A DNA stretch of 64,000 nt from Clostridia bacterium (GTDB lineage Bacteria > Bacillota > Clostridia > Oscillospirales > Acutalibacteraceae), in the NCBI GenBank assembly GCA_017537245.1, contig JAFYLD010000012.1, positions 34,302 to 98,301 of the forward strand, read 5' to 3'. Below, piece after piece: positions 59,484-64,000 of the stretch; within the stretch, counting starts at the first letter, position 1, and each line of letters opens with the position of its first letter. The notes under the pieces are model-generated. The model worked only from the letters and a program-made list of their open reading frames with translations. It was not told the DNA's origin and searched no databases. The position numbers and the translations under genes are program-made.

Positions 59484-60408
59484 AAAAAGCAATTTAAAGG
59501 GTAGTTTAATCCTTTGTACCGCGGCGCTATTATGGGGTTTTGCATTTGTTGTGCAAGACCGTGCCGCCGACAAAATCCCACCTCTAACCTTTAACTGCCT
59601 GCGTTCAATTATAGGCGCCTTATTTTTGTTTGGCTTTATGAGCATTATGTCGCTCAAAAACAAAGAGTACGTCATAATCCCAAAAAACATAAACAAAAAA
59701 GCCTTGCTTATAGGCAGTGTGTTGTGCGGATTAGCACTTGCCGTTTCGACCAACTTTCAACAATTTGGCATCGCGTTGTACCCTGACGGAGTGCCTACCG
59801 CGGCGCGTTCGGGATTTATCACTGCGCTTTACGTAATTGTTGTCCCGATGCTTTCGGTATTTCTAAAAAAGAAAGTGCCGCTTATAGTGTGGCTAGCATC
59901 CCTTGTGGCAGTTGGCGGATTTTATATGTTATGCCTTTTTGAAGGCATTAGCGGTTTTTATCTTGCCGATATATTAGTGCTTGGTTGCACCTTTACCTTC
60001 TCGCTTCATATTATGATTATCGATAAATACTGCGGCGTAGTCGGTGGTGTTAGGCTCTCGGCATTTCAGTTTGTATTTGCGGCAATATTCTCTGGTATAT
60101 TAGCGGTTATTTTTGAACCTGACTCAATAAATCTTGCAAGCATAAAATCAGTCATACCCGAAATTTTGTACATGGGTATTGTATCAAGCGGTATCGCCTA
60201 TACGTTGCAGATTGTCGGTCAAAAATTTGCCGAGCCTGCTATCGCGTCGCTTTCGATGAGTCTAGAGAGCGTATTTGCGGCTCTTGGCGGATGGATAGTT
60301 GCCGGTAACGTTTTAAAGAGTAATGAAATCATTGGTTGTTTACTCGTATTTTCAGCGATAGTCCTTGCGCAAATTCCTGAATTTTTAAAAAGCAAACAAT
60401 TAAACTAA
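59476..60408 (+). CDS. EamA/DMT-family transporter
   Basis: 310 residues with ten predicted membrane helices in two EamA repeats (helix 1 GSLILCTAALLWGFAFVVQ; second repeat from about 155, with MSLESVFAALGGWIVAG at the end). Such proteins export or import small metabolites; the substrate cannot be told. Its ATG lies inside the end of tex, so they share a message. A bidirectional terminator follows. Confidence 0.88.
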   Translation: MTKKSNLKGSLILCTAALLWGFAFVVQDRAADKIPPLTFNCLRSIIGALFLFGFMSIMSLKNKEYVIIPKNINKKALLIGSVLCGLALAVSTNFQQFGIALYPDGVPTAARSGFITALYVIVVPMLSVFLKKKVPLIVWLASLVAVGGFYMLCLFEGISGFYLADILVLGCTFTFSLHIMIIDKYCGVVGGVRLSAFQFVFAAIFSGILAVIFEPDSINLASIKSVIPEILYMGIVSSGIAYTLQIVGQKFAEPAIASLSMSLESVFAALGGWIVAGNVLKSNEIIGCLLVFSAIVLAQIPEFLKSKQLN

Positions 60409-60412
60409 CACA

Positions 60413-60445
60413 AAAAGACACAGCTTAAAAAAAGCTGTGTCTTTT
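60413..60445. terminator. Bidirectional terminator between the EamA gene and spoIIID
   Basis: 14-bp arms AAAAGACACAGCTT/AAGCTGTGTCTTTT (60413-60426 and 60432-60445) with an A5 loop, A-rich and T-rich on either side. It touches the spoIIID stop codon. Confidence 0.88.
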
Positions 60446-60692
60446 ATTCGCCCTTATATTTTTTGCGAGTAGCAATGCCACCGCGAATATGTCGCTCGCT
60501 TTTGTTTTTTTGCAGTACCTCATCAACCCTTTTATATAGCTCGCGATTTATATGATATAGCCTTTCGGTTACGTCCTTATGTACCGTTGACTTGCTTATT
60601 TTAAAAACTTTTGCGGTCGCGCGCACCGTCGCACCGGTATCAATTATGTATTTGCCTAAAATTTCTGACCTGTCACACGAAAAATTCATCAT
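60444..60692 (-). CDS. spoIIID: Sporulation transcription factor SpoIIID
   Basis: 82 residues, the normal size. The helix-turn-helix TVRATAKVFKISKSTVHKDVTERLYHIN and the basic end SERHIRGGIATRKKYKGE are diagnostic. SpoIIID adjusts the mother-cell programme after sigma-E. AAGGTGAT precedes two ATG codons (60692 and 60689). A sigma-E-like promoter (60712-60740) fits the regulation known from Bacillus. It is the clearest sign that this organism belongs to a spore-forming lineage. Confidence 0.94.
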   Translation of the reverse strand: MMNFSCDRSEILGKYIIDTGATVRATAKVFKISKSTVHKDVTERLYHINRELYKRVDEVLQKNKSERHIRGGIATRKKYKGE

Positions 60693-60711
60693 ACTTTTAT
60701 CACCTTACTTA

Positions 60712-60740
60712 AATGTATGATTACAATTTTATAAAAATTC
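60712..60740 (-). promoter_or_regulatory. Sigma-E-like sporulation promoter of spoIIID
   Basis: On the minus strand GAATTTT (60734-60740), 14-bp spacer, CATACATT (60712-60719). The -10 fits the Bacillus sigma-E consensus CATACAnT and the -35 differs from GAATATT by one base. The expected transcript start is about 13-16 bases before the start codon. Confidence 0.65.
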
Positions 60741-60777
60741 TCACATTTAAAATTAAAGTTAAATTTTGCGCTAACTA

Positions 60778-60806
60778 TTGACAAATTAGGATTTTAGGCG
60801 TATAAT
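60778..60806 (+). promoter_or_regulatory. Consensus sigma-A promoter for the TetR-family gene
   Basis: TTGACA (60778-60783), 17-bp spacer, TATAAT (60801-60806). Both hexamers match consensus exactly. It would make a leader of about 175 bases before the start codon at 60989. Confidence 0.85.
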
Positions 60807-60812
60807 GGCACT

Positions 60813-60988
60813 AACAATGGTTTGCTGAAAACTAGCAAATCAATTTTATACAAAGGTTAGACGAGGTTTGCGGCTTCGTTATTTTTTAAAACGCAATGTA
60901 GCATTTGCTACGGTTTTGCGCCGCCGCGATACTTCGCTTTTATTTTTCTTATTTTGTAGTGAATACTACATTTTGTGGAGGAACATCT
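60813..60988 (+). other. Structured 5' leader before the TetR-family gene
   Basis: About 175 transcribed bases without a gene. Hairpins in order: TTTGCT/AGCAAA near 60821-60839; GACGAGG/CTTCGTT (60860-60880), followed by ATTTTTT like a terminator; GTAGCA/TGCTAC nested in CGCAA/TTGCG (about 60891-60922); and TGTAGT/ACTACA just before the ribosome site GGAGG (60977-60981). The series suggests attenuation or a regulatory RNA. I recognise no known riboswitch class. Confidence 0.5.
60860..60887 (+). terminator. Terminator-like hairpin in the leader
   Basis: 7-pair stem GACGAGG/CTTCGTT (two G-U pairs) with a 7-base loop, then ATTTTTT. It would end a transcript about 75 bases long from the promoter at 60778-60806, so it may be an attenuator or a small-RNA end. 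Confidence 0.45.
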
Positions 60989-61564
60989 ATGAAGACCGAA
61001 GATATGCGCATTTCTTTGATACAAAGCACTATTCATACCGTTTCTAATCTAGGAATAGACCGCGCTACTACAAAACTTCTTGCTGGTAATGCCAACCTCA
61101 ACGAAGTATATATTTATCGTATTTTTGGTGGCAAAGAAGAATTATTTGAAGAAACGTTTACATACATCGACAAACAATTTGCTTCTCATCTGGTACAATG
61201 TTTTAGCGGTGTTGAGCGCATTACTTCACCAATAAAAGATAGTTTTCGTTCTTTCTTTTCTAAAATATGGGCTTTTGCCTTGACCGATAAAGAAAGATGC
61301 TCATATTTTATACGCTACTATTATTCACGCTACTACACCAAAGGTTTTAGCGATGAAAGAAAAGCATTATACGAGCGAGTTATTAACATCGCGTCAACCT
61401 TGTTCAAACCAGACACCAACGTTTGGTGGTTATTTAACTACATGTTAGACATCATTTTCTCATCTGCGGTAAAAGTATTACGCGAAGAAATTCCCGACAA
61501 CAAAGAAACCGAAGAAAATATATTCATGCTAATATATACTGCATTTGAACCTCATTTTAAATAA
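60989..61564 (+). CDS. TetR/AcrR-family transcriptional regulator
   Basis: 191 residues from the ATG at 60989 (GGAGG eight bases before); a longer in-frame reading from 60905 would run through the structured leader and is rejected. The N-terminal helix-turn-helix is divergent: LIQSTIHTVSNLGIDRATTKLLAGNANLNEVYIYRIFGGKEELFEETF, where the usual YYHF is YRIF. The C-terminal helical ligand domain is rich in aromatic residues (YFIRYYYSRYY). It is followed 23 bp later by the Gly-rich surface protein gene, its probable target or operon partner. Confidence 0.85.
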   Translation: MKTEDMRISLIQSTIHTVSNLGIDRATTKLLAGNANLNEVYIYRIFGGKEELFEETFTYIDKQFASHLVQCFSGVERITSPIKDSFRSFFSKIWAFALTDKERCSYFIRYYYSRYYTKGFSDERKALYERVINIASTLFKPDTNVWWLFNYMLDIIFSSAVKVLREEIPDNKETEENIFMLIYTAFEPHFK

Positions 61565-61587
61565 ATAAATTAATCTAGGACTATATA

Positions 61588-64000
61588 ATGAAAAACATTT
61601 TTGACGAACCAAAAAGAAAAAAGCCTATTAAAAGCATACTTTTAATTACTCTTTCCCTACTTATTGTTTTGCAGGGCTTATTTGTTTTGCCACTAACTCA
61701 ATCTACGGCCGACGACGTAACAAATCACGTTAGCGTTGTACAAAACGACGTGTACGTTGACATCGATCAAAATCTTGAAGACATTGGCAACAGATATTAC
61801 AAGATGACCATCGATGCCGAATCATATATAAAAGACGAATATCGTACCAAAGTACAAGAGTATTCCGAGGATGGCTACCACGTTGTTGAAAAAAGTGGTT
61901 ACTATCTAATCGAACTTTGGGGCGGTGCGGGCGCCAACGGCGAGGATTCGGCCAACAACCCAGGTGGTATCGGTGGTAACGCAGGCTACGTATACGGCTA
62001 CACCTGGTTAAACGCAGGCCAAACTATACTCTTTACCATAGGTACCGACGGTAAGCAAGCCGAAGTTACCGAAGGAGGCGGTGGCGCTAATGAAGGTGGC
62101 GACCACGAAACGTGGTCATTCTACAAAGTAGGTGGCGGTGGCGGTTACTCTGCAGTTTATCTATTTGATACAACCAAAAACTCATTTTCCCTAACCGAAA
62201 ACGAACGACTTAATAATTACGTAATGATCGCCGGCGGTGGCGGTGGCGGCGGCGCTGGTAGCAACTGGCTTGAAAGCACCGGTAATAGACCTAGTGGCGG
62301 TAACGGCGGTAACGTAACCAACAGTTCTTCCGGTCATCTATCAGCAGAAGATAACAGCGGTGTTGCAGGTACGTATTTTGCAGGTCGCAACGGACGCTCT
62401 TCTGGTACAAAAACCGACTATATCGGTATAGGCGGTACTAATGTACCGGGTAAAATGCCTACGTCTTGGTCGGGTTATACGGGCGTTATGAATCCTAACG
62501 ACTGGACCGGCACGTACTCAGACGGCATAGAAAACGATACCTATAGCGACTACGACCTAAATGCAGGTTGCGGCGGTATGGGTGCGCGTCGCGGTGGCGC
62601 AGGTGGCGCAGGTTTTTGCGGCGGCTCCGGCGGTTTTCAGACAGCACTTTCCGTTTCTACCAATATCGGTGGTGGCGGTGGCGGTTCATCATTTATCGCC
62701 GACAGCATAACCTACCGCAATCTTCCGGATTACGTTAGTAAATACCTTAATGGTAGCAACTACAGCCACGTTGGTGGTTCATGTATCGTTACGTTTCTAG
62801 GTTCAAAAAACGAACTTGAAACCGTAGATACTTCCCACATGCGCAACGTAAACTTAAAGGGTAAAATCTCTCAATATTTTGACATTCAGAGCGTTACTGC
62901 ATCAAATGGTACTGCCAATTTTGACGCAAACGGCAATATCACCGTAACTGGCGCAAATATTGCTCCTGACGAATTGGGTTATCACTCAAACTCTCTTAAC
63001 GTAGAAATTATATTAAAAGCAAAAGACAATTTCGCAGGTGGTAATGACGTACCAGTTATAACCTCTGACGGTTATTTCACATTAACTCCTAGTAATCACA
63101 ATGCAATTCAAATTAATACCGAAACTTCAGATAATTATAATGCCGCTCATTATATAAACGTACCGCTTGCAAGTTTTGAGGCTATCGGTAATTCATATAT
63201 GAGCAACGACACAAGTCGCGTTTATCAACTCACAGAGTTATATACCGATAACACAAACGATATAATAACCAACTTCGACTGCTCGTTTTTAACGGTAGGC
63301 GCTTATGAAGTGTTACTTGGCTCAACAACAATTTCTAGCACTAGCGTAAAGGTAGATAAAACCACTACTTACACCGTTAGATATCCTGTATCTGCGGCAA
63401 CTACTTCCGAAAAGGCTATTATAGGAGCCGAAATCAGCACAGAATATATACAAGATTCAGCAACCATCACTATTGTATCAGCCGATATAACGGCAGACTC
63501 AAGCAATGGATTAAACGGACTTAGCGTTTATGGTACAAAACTTTTTAGCCACGATGGCACAAACTATGTTTTAAGCACTAACGTAAATCAAATTGGTGAT
63601 GAGTTTTTTGCACCTGATGCAACTCAAACCATAAAAACAGCAGGTTCAAACTATATAGAAATTCAAACCTCAGGTTGGTACTATATTCAAGCTTGGGGCG
63701 CTGATGGTGGCACCAGCGGTAAAGCAACTGTAACCGGTATAAACGGCAATAACAGTTATTATGGTTATGGCGCTGCAGGTAGTACAGGCACACACGTAAA
63801 CGGCTATATTTACCTTGAACAAGGCGCAAAACTGTATTATACCATCGGCTCTGCCGGCAGCAATACTAGCGGCGTGTCTTCAAAAGCCACAAAGGCCGAT
63901 GCAGACCGAACTGTTTTAACAAATGGTGGTGGCGGTGGTGGTTACACCTCTATTCAGCTTAACGACATTAACGGCGAATATCTAATGATATCCGGCGGTG
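61588..64000 (+). CDS. Large glycine-rich secreted or surface protein (3' end outside window)
   Basis: 804 codons are visible with no stop. Start ATG 61588 with AGGA nine bases before. A basic N-terminus and a hydrophobic segment (about 15-36) give a signal peptide or anchor. Region about 100-410 is Gly-rich with the pattern GYYLIELWGGAGANG, GYVYGYTWLNAGQTILFTIG, GGGGGYSAVYL and VMIAGGGGGGGAG, resembling the ALK/LTK-type Gly-rich domain family (PF12810). A less Gly-rich middle (about 410-690) looks like beta-rich repeats. A second copy begins near 695 (GWYYIQAWGADGG, GYIYLEQGAKLYYTIG, YLMISGG) and is cut by the window end. An adhesin or surface-layer role is plausible but unproven. Confidence 0.85.
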   Translation, partial: MKNIFDEPKRKKPIKSILLITLSLLIVLQGLFVLPLTQSTADDVTNHVSVVQNDVYVDIDQNLEDIGNRYYKMTIDAESYIKDEYRTKVQEYSEDGYHVVEKSGYYLIELWGGAGANGEDSANNPGGIGGNAGYVYGYTWLNAGQTILFTIGTDGKQAEVTEGGGGANEGGDHETWSFYKVGGGGGYSAVYLFDTTKNSFSLTENERLNNYVMIAGGGGGGGAGSNWLESTGNRPSGGNGGNVTNSSSGHLSAEDNSGVAGTYFAGRNGRSSGTKTDYIGIGGTNVPGKMPTSWSGYTGVMNPNDWTGTYSDGIENDTYSDYDLNAGCGGMGARRGGAGGAGFCGGSGGFQTALSVSTNIGGGGGGSSFIADSITYRNLPDYVSKYLNGSNYSHVGGSCIVTFLGSKNELETVDTSHMRNVNLKGKISQYFDIQSVTASNGTANFDANGNITVTGANIAPDELGYHSNSLNVEIILKAKDNFAGGNDVPVITSDGYFTLTPSNHNAIQINTETSDNYNAAHYINVPLASFEAIGNSYMSNDTSRVYQLTELYTDNTNDIITNFDCSFLTVGAYEVLLGSTTISSTSVKVDKTTTYTVRYPVSAATTSEKAIIGAEISTEYIQDSATITIVSADITADSSNGLNGLSVYGTKLFSHDGTNYVLSTNVNQIGDEFFAPDATQTIKTAGSNYIEIQTSGWYYIQAWGADGGTSGKATVTGINGNNSYYGYGAAGSTGTHVNGYIYLEQGAKLYYTIGSAGSNTSGVSSKATKADADRTVLTNGGGGGGYTSIQLNDINGEYLMISGG

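Noticed and set aside
60905-60988. Longer TetR-family start with an apparent N-terminal hydrophobic tail
   Set aside because: The region is the hairpin-rich leader, and GGAGG sits right before the ATG at 60989.
1-64000. CRISPR array, tRNA or rRNA genes, IS elements
   Set aside because: No spaced direct repeats, tRNA-like cloverleafs, rRNA motifs or transposase-like proteins were seen on reading both strands.

Overview
The window looks like the chromosome of a low-to-moderate GC, anaerobic, spore-forming Clostridia member, probably a gut Oscillospirales-type bacterium. The evidence is spoIIID behind a sigma-E-like promoter, the Firmicutes division genes sepF, ylmH and divIVA, HPr kinase and WhiA, a YlbF protein with a Cys-rich tail, near-consensus sigma-A promoters, and an oxygen-sensitive glycyl radical enzyme. 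I see no rRNA, tRNA, CRISPR array, IS element or prophage. No gap without a gene exceeds 300 bp.

Region by region. 1-932: the 5' part of a zinc-ribbon protein kinase homologue whose catalytic residues are lost. 995-4164: a metallophosphoesterase, a D,D-carboxypeptidase and pfkA. 4231-11831 (minus strand): the conserved block hprK, ROK glucokinase, murB, a RapZ C-terminal-domain protein, whiA, dnaE, with yvcK and the RapZ kinase-like domain absent. 11959-12825: a YitT membrane protein.

12888-26486 (minus strand): a complete bacterial microcompartment (BMC) locus of the glycyl-radical propanediol type, resembling the GRM5 fucose/rhamnose class. It encodes a glycyl radical diol dehydratase and activase, a class II sugar-phosphate aldolase, a Zn alcohol dehydrogenase, a CoA-acylating aldehyde dehydrogenase, PduL, a PduS/PduT electron-transfer pair, a PduO-C-like protein, a PduV-like GTPase, seven BMC-fold proteins, one pentamer vertex protein and a DeoR regulator. 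The expected chemistry is fuculose-1-P or rhamnulose-1-P to DHAP plus lactaldehyde, then 1,2-propanediol, then propionaldehyde, then propanol and propionyl-phosphate. Two promoters within it share the box CCACACAAAA. One shell gene seems to have two translation starts, giving a short form and a form with a Lys/Thr/Ala-rich tail.

26769-42101 (minus strand): a long housekeeping run from miaB through ylbF, mutS, mutL, miaA, a HlyD-like protein, yggS, sepF, ylmH, divIVA, lspA and rluD to a HAD phosphatase and a split transketolase. 42239-46598: a tightly overlapping four-gene operon (YfhO membrane protein, PqqD-like domain, S26-like peptidase, beta-lactamase-fold lipoprotein with a Cys in the nucleophile slot). 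It is the least explained unit here. 46701-51892: a lone trpB with a possible leader peptide, a type Ic aminotransferase and secD-secF. 51957-55474: a small membrane protein and dTDP-rhamnose genes with a glycosyltransferase. 55534-57188: a minimal two-gene SUF system. 57321-60692: tex, an EamA transporter and spoIIID. 60778-64000: a TetR-family regulator behind a structured leader, followed by a large Gly-rich surface protein that runs off the window.
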